Notes: a model not told the origin generated them from the letters alone. Shown: positions 1 through 8,264, counted from the stretch's first letter. The stretch is 51,590 bases of DNA from an uncultured Bacteroidota bacterium (GCA_937861115.1 CALMBD010000168.1:1-51590), one strand, 5' to 3'. Numbers and translations: made by a program.

Positions 1-62
1 GCATCACGGCGTCCTTCCCGGCAGCGCTCAATCAGGTCGCGGTGCGTTTGTGTGGCGTCCAT
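1..62 (-). CDS. Probable ECF sigma factor, N-terminal fragment
   Basis: An ATG (complement of 60-62) opens a frame that runs off the left edge and encodes MDATQTHRDLIERCREGRRD. The pattern D-L-I-x-x-C-x-x-G-x-R-x-A is typical of region 2 at the very N-terminus of extracytoplasmic-function sigma factors, so this is probably a sigma-70 family factor transcribed leftward. Only about 20 codons are visible, so the family call rests on that one motif. It is divergent from the envelope protein gene starting at 243, leaving about 180 bp of shared upstream DNA in which I see no perfect TAnnTTTG box. Confidence 0.5.
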   Translation of the reverse strand, partial: MDATQTHRDLIERCREGRRD

Positions 63-242
63 TTCGTTATTTGATTGTATTGACATACTATTTTGGCCGG
101 GGTTGCATGCATTTTAACATTTAGCGTGTCAAATTTCGGTCATATAGATGAGAATGGACGATTTTTAAGTTTTGAAGCGAAGTCCTGCTTTCAAAAACGG
201 TCACTTCTCTTCTTCTCTATACATTTGCCAAAAATTTTATCC

Positions 243-1391
243 ATGCAGATCAGAATACAATACCTCTCCGCCTTACTCCTGTTGTTGCCTGCCTTTTGCT
301 TCGCACAAATCGAAGATGCCGACGACATCTTCCGGGAATTGCGCGCCCTCGACGGCACCTGGTTTATGCCGACCGACCGGGGCGACCGGCTCGAATCATG
401 GCGTATCGCCGACGACAGTACCCTGGTGGGCCGCGACTTCCGCATCAAACCTGAAAACGGCGATACTGTTACGCTGGAAACGATGCGCATCGAATTCCGC
501 AACGGCAATATCGATTACCTCGTCATTGTGCGCGGCCAGAACCAGAACAAACCGGTACCTTTCCGCCTTACGCAGGCCGACTACGACGGGTATGTGTTTG
601 AAAACCCCGATCACGACGATCCGCAAAAAATTCGTTACCTGCTACTGGGCAACCGCGAACTGCAGGTGACCCTGGAAGGAAAACGCAACAACCGCGCGGT
701 CAAGCAGGAATATGTTTTCGAACGCGAATTTACACCCGGCTCGGTGGAGTTCCGCCTGCGCGGCGGCATCAACGCCAATACCCTCCGGGGCACAGGCTAT
801 TTCCCCTCTGACACTCCGGCTGACAAACCGGTATTCGGCTGGAAACCCGGCTGGGAGGTCGGTACCCAGGTTGCCTTCAAGGGCCGCGGCGGTTTTGTCA
901 CCATCAATTGCGAACTGGGCCTCACCGGCCGTTCCGCCCACGCCAAATCGGCATTTACCGCTATAGACGATACGACTTTCAGCGCCTACAAGCGCGATGG
1001 CACCTACCATACCATCTGGCTGACGCTCGCCGTCGCCCCGGAAATATCGTTCAAGCGCGAAGGCCGGCTTTCCATCATGGTAGGCCCCTACCTGGGTGTC
1101 CTGCTGGGCAGCCGATTGAAGGGCACCCTCGAACCCAAGGGAGAGAACAAACTGTTCGAGGCCAACAACGATTTCAAAAAAACCGATATCGGCGTGGTGG
1201 CCGGGTTCCAGTACAAATGCAATTTTGGCAAAAAAGACATCGGCGGCAAACTCGGGCTGCGGGCCAATATCGGCCTGTCTGACCTCGACAACCTGTATGT
1301 GCGCGGCAGCAGCAGTGCAGCGCTCGGCAACGGCCGAATCTCTCTGCTCGGCGCGTCACTGTATTATAGTTTCAATTTGTTGAACCTCTGA
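243..1391 (+). CDS. DUF6265-like domain / outer-membrane beta-barrel protein
   Basis: A 382-residue envelope protein. The ATG at 243 is chosen because it starts a clean signal peptide (MQIRIQYLSALLLLLPAFCF, cut before AQ); the same frame is open to 93 but that extension has no signal-like character. Residues about 30-155 resemble the lipocalin-like DUF6265 fold (L-D-G-T-W, then E-S-W and paired strands with G-N-R-E-L). From about residue 165 the chain alternates polar and hydrophobic residues with Gly and ends in an aromatic strand (ASLYYSFNLLNL), as in porin-like outer-membrane barrels. Inference: periplasmic domain plus small barrel. The substrate is unknown. Confidence 0.6.
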   Translation: MQIRIQYLSALLLLLPAFCFAQIEDADDIFRELRALDGTWFMPTDRGDRLESWRIADDSTLVGRDFRIKPENGDTVTLETMRIEFRNGNIDYLVIVRGQNQNKPVPFRLTQADYDGYVFENPDHDDPQKIRYLLLGNRELQVTLEGKRNNRAVKQEYVFEREFTPGSVEFRLRGGINANTLRGTGYFPSDTPADKPVFGWKPGWEVGTQVAFKGRGGFVTINCELGLTGRSAHAKSAFTAIDDTTFSAYKRDGTYHTIWLTLAVAPEISFKREGRLSIMVGPYLGVLLGSRLKGTLEPKGENKLFEANNDFKKTDIGVVAGFQYKCNFGKKDIGGKLGLRANIGLSDLDNLYVRGSSSAALGNGRISLLGASLYYSFNLLNL

Positions 1392-1398
1392 GTCGTTT

Positions 1399-1456
1399 CG
1401 TCATTCGTCATTGTAGTGCGTTGGGAATTATCCAATGACGCCAATGGCGAATGACG
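1399..1456. repeat. Word-repeat inverted repeat upstream of the RNase H gene
   Basis: The 15-nt arms 1399-1413 (CGTCATTCGTCATTG) and 1442-1456 are complementary at 14 of 15 positions. The word CGTCATT is reiterated, and 1433-1440 (CAATGACG) offers an alternative 8-bp pairing with 1406-1413. The block ends 15 nt before the ATG at 1472. It has no U-tract, so it is not a clear terminator for the upstream gene. Confidence 0.6.
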
Positions 1457-1471
1457 ATCAACAACCACAAA

Positions 1472-2101
1472 ATGGCAAAGCAAAAATTCTATGTGGTGTG
1501 GGAGGGCCATACGCCCGGAATATACACGTCGTGGGAGGCTGCCAAGCGGCAGGTAGACGGGTATGCCCAGGCCAAGTACAAGAGTTTTGAAAGCCGTGCA
1601 GAAGCGGAAAAGGCGCTCAAGGGCAACTACTGGGCGTTTGTAAAAAAGGACGCGACGCCACAGCGGTCTGCCGGAAAAATCCCGCGTTCGGCCATCATTA
1701 TGGAAAGCCTGGCGGTGGATGCGGCCTGCAGCGGCAATCCGGGCGACATGGAGTACCGGGGTGTGTACACGGCTACCGGCCGCGAACTGTTCCACATGGG
1801 GCCCCTGCAGGAGGGCACCAACAACATCGGCGAGTTTTTGGCCATCGTACACGGCCTGGCGATGCTGAAGCAGCAAAACAAGCCGTCGATGCCCATTTAT
1901 TCGGATTCCAAAACGGCGCAGGGCTGGGTAAAAAAAGGCAAATGCAACACCAAACTCGAACAGACCGGCCGCAATGAAAAGATATTCGACCTGATCGACC
2001 GCGCGGAGCAATGGCTCGCCGCCAACAAGATCACCAACCCCATTCTGAAATGGGAGACGGAAGACTGGGGAGAAATACCGGCAGATTTCGGGCGGAAATA
2101 A
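1472..2101 (+). CDS. Viroplasmin-domain ribonuclease H
   Basis: A 209-residue cytoplasmic protein that should cleave the RNA strand of RNA-DNA hybrids. Residues about 5-50 form the caulimovirus viroplasmin-like hybrid-binding domain (FYVVWEGHTPGIYTSWEAA), as in eukaryotic RNase H1 and many Bacteroidota homologues. Residues about 76-209 are the RNase H fold, with the acidic set D83 (VDAACSGNPG), E121 (NNIGEF), D145 (YSDSKTA) and D205 (EIPADFGRK). The ATG at 1472 is preferred over an in-frame ATG seven codons upstream, which lies inside the inverted repeat; MAKQKFYVVW begins directly with the domain. The gene stands alone between a plus-strand envelope gene and a minus-strand gene. Confidence 0.88.
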   Translation: MAKQKFYVVWEGHTPGIYTSWEAAKRQVDGYAQAKYKSFESRAEAEKALKGNYWAFVKKDATPQRSAGKIPRSAIIMESLAVDAACSGNPGDMEYRGVYTATGRELFHMGPLQEGTNNIGEFLAIVHGLAMLKQQNKPSMPIYSDSKTAQGWVKKGKCNTKLEQTGRNEKIFDLIDRAEQWLAANKITNPILKWETEDWGEIPADFGRK

Positions 2102-2132
2102 AAAAACCGCCGCGCTTCGTTCAGCACGGCGG
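2101..2132 (-). terminator. Rho-independent terminator for the small secreted protein gene
   Basis: On the minus strand 2132-2125 (CCGCCGTG) pairs with 2114-2107 (7 of 8), loop about 10 nt, followed by a run of U from the A-tract at 2100-2106. It lies about 120 nt beyond the stop of the leftward gene at 2254. On the plus strand there is no U-tract after the stem. Confidence 0.6.
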
Positions 2133-2253
2133 AACAGCAGTGATTTGCTCTTGTACTTCCGCTATAATTCAATTTTTTGGTAAAATAGCCGGGGACGTGT
2201 GTAATCTGTCTTTCGCTTTCATTTGGTCTACACGCCCCCGGGCCACAGGTGTT

Positions 2254-2685
2254 TCAGTCTTTTTTGGCCAGGACCTGGCCCTTGCTTTCGCCGTACACCG
2301 ACACATCGAACTCGATCCCGTTATGCCCCCGGTTGTCGATGGTGCCGTTGTTGGCCAGGGCATCTTCCCGCGTGCCTACCCGGTTGAGGATCAGCTTGCC
2401 GGTTTCGAGGATGACCAGTTTTGCATTGCTTTCAATTCTGATCGAATGCACTTCCACTGTTTCGTCGATAACAGGGTAAGAAAAGGTCGTCGTCGAGGTA
2501 TTGGGGATCACCACATCGTCAAACACATCGGGAATCCTGTGAAGCGACCAGTTGCTCGCTATATTCCAGTCGATCGGTCGGCCGGGCGTTCCACCTTCCC
2601 AGGTGTTTTGAACTTGTGCCTGCACGCCGGTCACGGCTAAGAGCAGGATAATCATCAGGCCGGATTTTTCAAGTGCGTTTCTCAT
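2254..2685 (-). CDS. Small secreted protein of unknown function
   Basis: A 143-residue exported protein with a signal peptide (residues about 1-23, ending VTGVQAQ). The mature part carries W-x-x-A-S-N-W-S-L-H-R-I-P followed by D-D-V-V-I-P-N and Y-P-V, a signature seen near the N-termini of many large Bacteroidota secreted adhesin-like proteins, then a few beta strands rich in G-N-G-T-I-D. There is no T9SS sorting domain, no lipobox and no catalytic motif. It is either a small free-standing beta-helix-type cap or a shortened relative of a larger secreted protein. The TonB-like gene lies 113 bp upstream in the same orientation. Confidence 0.65.
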   Translation of the reverse strand: MRNALEKSGLMIILLLAVTGVQAQVQNTWEGGTPGRPIDWNIASNWSLHRIPDVFDDVVIPNTSTTTFSYPVIDETVEVHSIRIESNAKLVILETGKLILNRVGTREDALANNGTIDNRGHNGIEFDVSVYGESKGQVLAKKD

Positions 2686-2798
2686 GGTGGTTTGTTTAGT
2701 GCTGATTGCAGTGAATCATATGAAAGGTTAGTCGGGGCATCCTGGAGATATATCAACGGGAAGCGCTATTTTTTTTTTCAGAAGTCTGTCATGCGGCA

Positions 2799-3179
2799 CT
2801 AACGCGGCATGAAAAAATCTATCCGAAGCGTTTTTCCCGAAGCAATCGGTTTGCCGTTGAGCAATGCGGGCTTCCATTTGGGCATCGTTTCCACTACCCG
2901 GCGCGCTTCCTCGTCGCAGCCCTGTCCGAGTCCGTTGCGTACCTTGACATCGCGTACCACACCGGCTGTGTCGATCGTCAGGGTCAGGGTAACGGAGCCT
3001 TCCACGTGCCTGGCGGATGCATTGAGGGGATAGTTGAGGTTTTGTGCTATGTACTCCAGCATTTGCTGGTGCCCTCCTACGAATTCGGCATTCCGGACTT
3101 CGGTACCATCAGGGCTGTCAAGGTTTTGGGCATTCATTTGGTTGAAGAAGAGCGCGAAAAGCAACAGGATCGTTTTCAT
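2799..3179 (-). CDS. Periplasmic TonB C-terminal domain protein
   Basis: A 126-residue protein: signal peptide (MKTILLLFALFFNQMNAQ) followed almost at once by a TonB C-terminal fold, with YPxxA at about 50-54 (NYPLNASARHVEGSVTL), T-I-D-T-A-G-V-V-R-D-V-K-V, and the final PKWKPALLNGKPIASG segment. Classical TonB has a membrane anchor and a proline-rich periplasm-spanning segment. Both are missing, so this is a soluble periplasmic or surface module rather than an energy transducer by itself. The ATG at 3179 is chosen for the signal peptide; an upstream in-frame start gives a Cys-rich, unlikely N-terminus. A -7 box lies about 30 nt upstream. Confidence 0.75.
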   Translation of the reverse strand: MKTILLLFALFFNQMNAQNLDSPDGTEVRNAEFVGGHQQMLEYIAQNLNYPLNASARHVEGSVTLTLTIDTAGVVRDVKVRNGLGQGCDEEARRVVETMPKWKPALLNGKPIASGKTLRIDFFMPR

Positions 3180-3209
3180 AAGTATGTGATTTTGGTTTTT
3201 CTGTTGACA

Positions 3210-3217
3210 CAAACATA
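3210..3217 (-). promoter_or_regulatory. Candidate Bacteroidota -7 box (TATGTTTG)
   Basis: A perfect TAnnTTTG match on the minus strand, 31 bp upstream of the TonB-domain gene. No TTTG element is seen 19-21 bp further upstream; the nearest is at 27 bp (3245-3248). Confidence 0.4.
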
Positions 3218-3325
3218 CACGCCGACACACCCCGTACGCCACTCCAAAACAGTGAAGCCGGGCAGCGTTGGTAGTGAACCGGGAAAATCCGTTGGTGAGT
3301 CCGGAATCCTCGTTACCTTCGATGT

Positions 3326-4339
3326 ATGGAAGGCGGATACCATATACTCTATGTGGACGACGAGGCGGACAACCTCTCGGTATTCAGGAGCTATTTCAGG
3401 AAATACTACAAGGTAAGCACGGCCAACAGTGCGCATGAAGCGCTCCTGTTCCTGGAAAAAGAGCGGGTTGACCTTGTGGTGAGCGACCAGCGGATGCCCG
3501 GCATGACCGGTGTTGCCATGTTCGAGATCATCCGCACCCGTTTTCCCGATATCATCCGCATTATTCTGACGGCTTACAGCGACATGCAGGCGGCTATCGA
3601 TGCCATCAACAAGGGGAAGGTCTATTATTTTGCCGCAAAGCCCTGGAGCCCGGAGGAATTGTCGATCATTATCAGCAATGCCCTCGAGTCATATACCCTG
3701 AAACAGTTGAGCCGGCGCCTGGTGGAAGAAAATGCCGATCTGCTGCTCAAGACGGAGCGACAGGAAAAAGCGAATATCCTCTCGCAGTTTGAACTCCTGA
3801 AAACAAAAATAAATCCCCATTTCCTCTTTAACAGCCTGAATATCCTTGCGGCATTAATTCCTGAAAATCAGTCGCTTGCAGTAGAATTCACCACCCGGTT
3901 TTCAAAACTTTACAGGCGTTTGCTTGAATTGCGCGATCAGCCGCTGATCTCTCTGGATCAGGAACTCGAGTTTGTAGATGCCTACCTTTATCTTCAGAAG
4001 ATGCGCTTTGACGGGTGTCTTCAGGTGGATATCGTACCACCCGACAGGTCAGAGCGTTTTGCCCTGCCGCCTTTTACCCTGCAGATACTGCTGGAGAACG
4101 CCATCAAACACAATATTGCGGCTGAAGAAATGCCCCTGTGCATCCGAATCACAACTCCCGGGAGTGGCCGCCTGGAAGTGTCCAACAACCTGCAGCCTCG
4201 CGGGACACCCGTGGAGTCGACCGGCCTGGGGCTGGACATACTCAAATCCCGCTACGAACTCATCACCCCTGAACCGGTGGAATTCGAGCAGCGCGACGGC
4301 AAATTCATCGCCCGCGTGCCGCTTATCGAAGAAGCCTGA
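3326..4339 (+). CDS. REC-domain LytS-type histidine kinase
   Basis: A 337-residue soluble protein with a reversed hybrid layout. Residues about 5-120 are a receiver domain (VDDEAD at 10-14, phospho-acceptor D54 in VVSDQRMPG, K105 in AAKPWSPEE). Residues about 120-158 are a charged, probably coiled-coil linker. Residues about 160-240 are a His_kinase domain with NPHFLFNSLN (phospho-His H165) and residues about 245-335 an HATPase (LENAIKHN, GLGLDILKSRY). There are no membrane segments and no sensor domain. The LytTR regulator lies 83 bp downstream on the same strand, its likely phosphorylation target. Inference: the kinase is itself switched by phosphorylation of its receiver domain by an unlinked kinase. 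Confidence 0.85.
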   Translation: MEGGYHILYVDDEADNLSVFRSYFRKYYKVSTANSAHEALLFLEKERVDLVVSDQRMPGMTGVAMFEIIRTRFPDIIRIILTAYSDMQAAIDAINKGKVYYFAAKPWSPEELSIIISNALESYTLKQLSRRLVEENADLLLKTERQEKANILSQFELLKTKINPHFLFNSLNILAALIPENQSLAVEFTTRFSKLYRRLLELRDQPLISLDQELEFVDAYLYLQKMRFDGCLQVDIVPPDRSERFALPPFTLQILLENAIKHNIAAEEMPLCIRITTPGSGRLEVSNNLQPRGTPVESTGLGLDILKSRYELITPEPVEFEQRDGKFIARVPLIEEA

Positions 4340-4422
4340 CAAATGCTGTTGATAAATAAGCCCCGGTTGTCGACTAATTTTACGAAGACCTGCAGCATTC
4401 AAGATTCACGACATAACATACC

Positions 4423-5178
4423 ATGCGCGTCATAATTGTTGAAGATGAAAAACATGCCCGGGACAACCTGGAAAAGATATTGCTCGATATCGATCCGGAT
4501 ATCGAGATACAGGCCAAGATGGACTCGGTGCGCAGTACTGTCGCCTGGCTCAAGGCCAACGATACCGACCTGATTTTTCTGGATATTCAACTGGCCGACG
4601 ACCTGAGTTTCAGGATATTCGAGCAGATCGAGGTGCTTACACCCGTCATTTTCACCACGGCGTACGATCAGTACGCGCTGCGCGCTTTCAAGGTGAACAG
4701 CATCGATTACCTGTTGAAACCCGTCAACCGCGAGGAGATTGAGCAAAGCCTGGAAAAATACCGGAATACCAGACCCAAAGCAGCCGCGATCGACGTTACC
4801 CGGTTGCTGGAGTCGCTCCAGCAGGAGCCGCGCCGCAACTATCAGCAACGTTTTCTCGTGAGCCGGCGCGACAAGATCATGAGCATCCGAACGGAAGATG
4901 TGGCCTATTTTGAAGGGGAGGACCGTTTTGTTTATCTCGTCAAACACGACGACAGCCGGTACATGGTGGAATACAAGCTCTCCGATCTGGAGGAGATACT
5001 CGATCCGGCACATTTTTTCCGGCTCAACCGGAGTTTTATCGCCCATTTTGATGCGATCAGCAAGATCACGGTACTGTCGAAGAGCCGTGTCAAGGTCGAA
5101 TTGAAGCCGCAGGCCAGGCGCGATGTTTTTGTAAGTGCGGAAAACACACGCGATTTCAAGGCGTGGCTCAATAAGTAA
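4423..5178 (+). CDS. LytTR-family response regulator
   Basis: A 251-residue DNA-binding response regulator. Residues 1-115 are a receiver domain (E7, D8; phospho-acceptor D54 in IFLDIQLAD; K97-type lysine in YLLKPVN). A short linker leads to a LytTR DNA-binding domain at about 140-250 (RFLVSRRDKIMSIRTEDVAY, FFRLNRSFI). It lies just downstream of the LytS-like kinase and is probably phosphorylated by it. Its targets are not visible; the T9SS gene converging 3 bp away is not an obvious one. A weak promoter-like TAATTTTA occurs near 4375, so it may also be transcribed separately from the kinase. Confidence 0.9.
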   Translation: MRVIIVEDEKHARDNLEKILLDIDPDIEIQAKMDSVRSTVAWLKANDTDLIFLDIQLADDLSFRIFEQIEVLTPVIFTTAYDQYALRAFKVNSIDYLLKPVNREEIEQSLEKYRNTRPKAAAIDVTRLLESLQQEPRRNYQQRFLVSRRDKIMSIRTEDVAYFEGEDRFVYLVKHDDSRYMVEYKLSDLEEILDPAHFFRLNRSFIAHFDAISKITVLSKSRVKVELKPQARRDVFVSAENTRDFKAWLNK

Positions 5179-5181
5179 CCC

Positions 5182-6729
5182 TCAATTTTCTTTCAAAAAC
5201 GTACGGGAGAATACACGCTGACCGGCTTCAAGGCGGATAAAATAGATGCCGCCCGGTAAATTGCCGAGTGGAATGGCCATTTCGTGGTCGCCTGCCGGCA
5301 CCTGTTCCGTTTCGACTGTATAGACGACCTGGCCGAGCGTATTGGCAATCTGTAAGGTAACCGGGGCAGAAATCTGGAGGTTGTATGCTGCGTTCAGGAT
5401 ATTGCCGGCCGGATTGGGAAATACCCTGAAGTCAGTGATCTGCTCCTCCGGAGTCGTTGCTGCGCTTGGATCGCTGAGGACAAAACCGCGGTGATCGATC
5501 GCCTCGAATTCACCACCGGTGAGGATAGGCACAGCCGGGTTGTTGTATCCGTATAACCTGTAATAGCCGTTGCCATAGTTGCAACAGATACCATCGCCAT
5601 AGGCATCCACGAAACGGATGGAATAGCAACCGAATCCGGGCAACTCCAGTGTTTTGTTGATCAGGGCATTGCTGGCATAGGATCCGGCGCCGGGGTCGAC
5701 CTCGCCGTAAGTGCCGCCGCCGTTGGGCCCTACGTTTTCGTTGCCTCCGTGGTACAGGACACTGCCCCATTCATCGAGCAGTTCCCAGTAGGTTTCGGCG
5801 CCGAAGTTGTCGGTTTTTATCTTCAGGATGATCTTTTGGGTATTGAACGCTGCGGCCTGGGTAAAACTGTTGTTGTGTACGTTGTTGGAGTAATCATCAT
5901 CGCCCTGCCCTCCGTTGATGGAGGAAATGGTTGTTTTTAAAACACCCTCACCGCTGAGTTCCAGCGAATCGAAGGTGATAAACGCTTCGCCGTACAGGGG
6001 TAAATTGCCCGTCCAGTACAGGGACTGCTGCAGATCATCGTTCCAAGTCAGGCTGACGGATGCCGATGTCAGAGCGTTGGCGCCGAGATTGATGATGGAA
6101 AAAGCCGGCTTGACAGACAGGGTATCGCATATTTCGTATAGTTCGGTACCCGGGTCATAATTAAAAATACCAGCGTTGTTTGTTCCGGATGCCACGGGGC
6201 AACCCAGTGATCTTTCCCAGAGTTTTTCGGCGCTCAGTTGTCCCACCTGGTATACCTTTCTGTTGGGACAGATCATGTAGATGGTGGGATAGTATGCCAC
6301 GTCGAAACTGTCGGACAGGGCTGCGTTGTCGAGGTACGGATAGGTGGTACCGTTCAACCAGTTGCCGAAAGTAAAACTATTGCAGCCGGATGGTCCCAGC
6401 AGGCACTCCGGATTGGTTTGAGGGTCGCCTTCAACAAAAAGAACCCGTGCCTTGTCATCGCCGTCGGGGCCATGTGCCAGGTAGTATTTTTGCAGGTCAT
6501 GACCATTGTGGTAGGCCCAGCAGGGCTGGCACCAGGTAGCACTCACTTCAAGCAGGACGACTTTCCCTTCATTGAGCAAATCGTACAAATGCCAGCTTTG
6601 CCCGGTGATATCCTGAGCGTTGAAATCGGGCGCCGCTGCACCCTGCGGCAATTGGGCCGGCAAGCGTGCAGGGCTAAACAGCAGGAGATAACATGCTGCA
6701 AACGCATTCAGGTATGTTTTGCTAATAAT
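5182..6729 (-). CDS. T9SS cargo protein with thioredoxin-like domain
   Basis: A secreted protein of about 500 residues. A thioredoxin/TlpA-like domain holds the redox motif WCQPC (about 44-48 counted from the TTG at 6663), with a cis-Pro region (YYPTIYMICP). The middle is beta-rich (PKD/CARDB-like spacer, then a Gly/Tyr-rich region GDGICCNYGNGYYRLYGY). The C-terminus is a type A sorting domain (DFRVFPNPAGN, then LPGGIYFIRL and FLKEN). No ATG fits. TTG 6663 would omit the signal peptide, yet the in-frame codons upstream to the stop at 6750-6748 encode a clear one (K-T-Y-L-N-A-F-A-A-C-Y-L-L-L-F ending RLPAQ). I therefore extend the start to an ATT at 6729; CTG 6735 is equally possible. Probably exported and anchored by T9SS. 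Confidence 0.75.
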   Translation of the reverse strand: MISKTYLNAFAACYLLLFSPARLPAQLPQGAAAPDFNAQDITGQSWHLYDLLNEGKVVLLEVSATWCQPCWAYHNGHDLQKYYLAHGPDGDDKARVLFVEGDPQTNPECLLGPSGCNSFTFGNWLNGTTYPYLDNAALSDSFDVAYYPTIYMICPNRKVYQVGQLSAEKLWERSLGCPVASGTNNAGIFNYDPGTELYEICDTLSVKPAFSIINLGANALTSASVSLTWNDDLQQSLYWTGNLPLYGEAFITFDSLELSGEGVLKTTISSINGGQGDDDYSNNVHNNSFTQAAAFNTQKIILKIKTDNFGAETYWELLDEWGSVLYHGGNENVGPNGGGTYGEVDPGAGSYASNALINKTLELPGFGCYSIRFVDAYGDGICCNYGNGYYRLYGYNNPAVPILTGGEFEAIDHRGFVLSDPSAATTPEEQITDFRVFPNPAGNILNAAYNLQISAPVTLQIANTLGQVVYTVETEQVPAGDHEMAIPLGNLPGGIYFIRLEAGQRVFSRTFLKEN

Positions 6730-6759
6730 ATCCAGGCGCTTAAATTTTTAAAGGCAGAA

Positions 6760-6767
6760 CAAAAATA
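6760..6767 (-). promoter_or_regulatory. Candidate -7 box (TATTTTTG) for the thioredoxin-domain T9SS gene
   Basis: A perfect TAnnTTTG on the minus strand. Transcription starting about 6 bp downstream (near 6754) would leave only a few bases before the in-frame region begins at 6747, which is consistent with a very short leader and a non-ATG start. No -33 element is seen. Confidence 0.35.
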
Positions 6768-6792
6768 GACAGCCGGATTGGGTGAATAGGCT

Positions 6793-6800
6793 TACCTTTG
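6793..6800 (+). promoter_or_regulatory. Candidate -7 box (TACCTTTG) for the gene at 6842
   Basis: A perfect TAnnTTTG on the plus strand, 41 bp upstream of the ATG at 6842. It is back to back with the divergent box at 6760-6767. No TTTG lies 19-21 bp upstream. Confidence 0.4.
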
Positions 6801-6841
6801 CTTATATTTTGCGAAACCTGCTAATCAGTGACATTTTGCTT

Positions 6842-7534
6842 ATGAAAAACTTGATTTTTACTCTTCTGTTTGCACTTTTTGCCGTTTTAACTGTTCAAGC
6901 GCAAACGTTCAGCCTGTCCGCCGATACCGCCTGGGTTGCGGGTCCGATCAATGTCGACGACATTGAGACACACATTGACATTGTAAACCTGATCAATAGT
7001 GCCCGCGATATCAAATGGGAGCGCACCGAGCTCGTTTTGAACCCCGTTGGCATGCCTATTAGCGACCTGTACACCCAGGTCTGCGATGCCAATGCCTGCT
7101 GGGGCGGTGCGACAAGTTCCAAAACATTCGTTCTGGATGCGGGCGCAACGGTTCCCATGATCGTTCACTTGCGGAACTTCACCGGCCAGGCTGCCAATAC
7201 GGTGGTACAACTGAAGTTTACCGACCTGGCATTTCCGGACAACCCGGATTTTGCCTATTATTTTCTGGATGCCAGCCTCACAGGTACGCATGATCTGCCG
7301 GCTGCCGATGTGCAACTTTTCCCGAACCCTGTGGTGGAGTCGTTCACCCTGACCAATTCGGAAGATGTTGCCCGTGTTCGGGTGTTTAATACCGACGGGC
7401 GTCTGGTGCTGGATGCGGCGGCGCAGCCAGCCAATGTTTATATGCTCAAGGATCAGCCTGCAGGCCACTACGCTGTTGTACTGGCGGCTCAAAACGGCAA
7501 AACCTTTCAGGTCATCCCGATCGTCAAGAATTAA
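6842..7534 (+). CDS. Small T9SS type A cargo protein
   Basis: A 230-residue secreted protein. Signal peptide residues 1-20 (MKNLIFTLLFALFAVLTVQA). Residues 25-140 form a beta-sandwich-like segment with two Cys (VCDANACWG) and no catalytic motif. From about 150 there is a type A sorting domain: DVQLFPNPVVESFTL, VRVFNTDGRLV, and LKDQPAGHYAVVL. The ATG at 6842 is preferred to a GTG at 6782 because it starts the signal peptide and sits downstream of the -7 box. It is divergent from the thioredoxin-domain T9SS gene, so the two may be co-regulated. Function unknown; probably a small surface protein. Confidence 0.75.
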   Translation: MKNLIFTLLFALFAVLTVQAQTFSLSADTAWVAGPINVDDIETHIDIVNLINSARDIKWERTELVLNPVGMPISDLYTQVCDANACWGGATSSKTFVLDAGATVPMIVHLRNFTGQAANTVVQLKFTDLAFPDNPDFAYYFLDASLTGTHDLPAADVQLFPNPVVESFTLTNSEDVARVRVFNTDGRLVLDAAAQPANVYMLKDQPAGHYAVVLAAQNGKTFQVIPIVKN

Positions 7535-7561
7535 GGGCTGGAGAGGATTTTCTCCTGAATC

Positions 7562-7599
7562 AAAAGAGTCATTGCCGGACGTCCGGTAATGACTCTTTT
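7562..7599. terminator. Bidirectional rho-independent terminator
   Basis: 18-nt arms 7562-7579 and 7582-7599 pair at 17 of 18 positions around a 2-nt loop (AAAAGAGTCATT... / ...AATGACTCTTTT). U-tracts occur on both strands, and the element sits between converging genes ending at 7534 and 7629. Confidence 0.9.
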
Positions 7600-7628
7600 T
7601 GGGATGCAGCAACCTTTACCGCATACAC

Positions 7629-8264
7629 CTACTGCTCCTCCCGCACGAGTTTGGTAAGGGCATACAACTGATTGGCCAGGCGTTCGCCGTGCGATTCGAA
7701 AATTTCCCGCAGGCGCGCGTTGTTTTCGGGACTAAAATCGAGGACCTCAGGATAAAGGCCGACAGTAGTTTCATTGAGACTTGTGATAATGGCGTGGGCA
7801 ACGTCGTCCCAGCTGGGGTGCGCGGAAGGTTCTGCCTGTGCCGACAGGGCAAGCCAGTCGGCCTCTGCCGTCCGGGTGTCCGGGTCCTGTTGGCGCGCCT
7901 TTCTGCTGTGCAGCCATTCCAGCCTTTCTTTTTCCGCAGCCTTCAAGTCGACATGCATTTCAAGGTATCTCCTGAGGTGCTCATTCCAGTCCATATCTGA
8001 CAGTTCGAGGCGTTCCAGGAGTATTTCATGGTGCTTCGTATCATTTCCCAGGGCCTCATGCAGTTCCGGCTCATGCCGTTTCAGGTATTCCAGGAACGAA
8101 TCAAAGTCGACAAACATATTTTCCATGGCCTCCGGCGTTTTGAAAGCCGGACCGTCGAGGTTGAACCAAATAGTGGCATATCCACCGTTTTCGATTTCAA
8201 AACGGATGTTGAATATGTTGTACGAAATATCTTCGCCTGTTGTATTGTCCATGACAAACGGCAT
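7629..8264 (-). CDS. Uncharacterised acidic cytoplasmic protein
   Basis: A 211-residue protein with no signal peptide, membrane segment or recognised domain. The N-terminal third (FNIRFEIENGGYATIWFNLDG) looks like a small beta sheet. The remainder is strongly helical and charged (LERLELSDMDWNEHLRRYLE, KAAEKERLEWLHSRKARQQ), possibly coiled. Either M1 or M5 (MDNTTGED) could be the start. It is followed by a strong terminator and flanked by unrelated genes. The regular codon use and a 635-bp open frame between convergent and divergent neighbours support a real gene. I do not recognise the family. Confidence 0.6.
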   Translation of the reverse strand: MPFVMDNTTGEDISYNIFNIRFEIENGGYATIWFNLDGPAFKTPEAMENMFVDFDSFLEYLKRHEPELHEALGNDTKHHEILLERLELSDMDWNEHLRRYLEMHVDLKAAEKERLEWLHSRKARQQDPDTRTAEADWLALSAQAEPSAHPSWDDVAHAIITSLNETTVGLYPEVLDFSPENNARLREIFESHGERLANQLYALTKLVREEQ

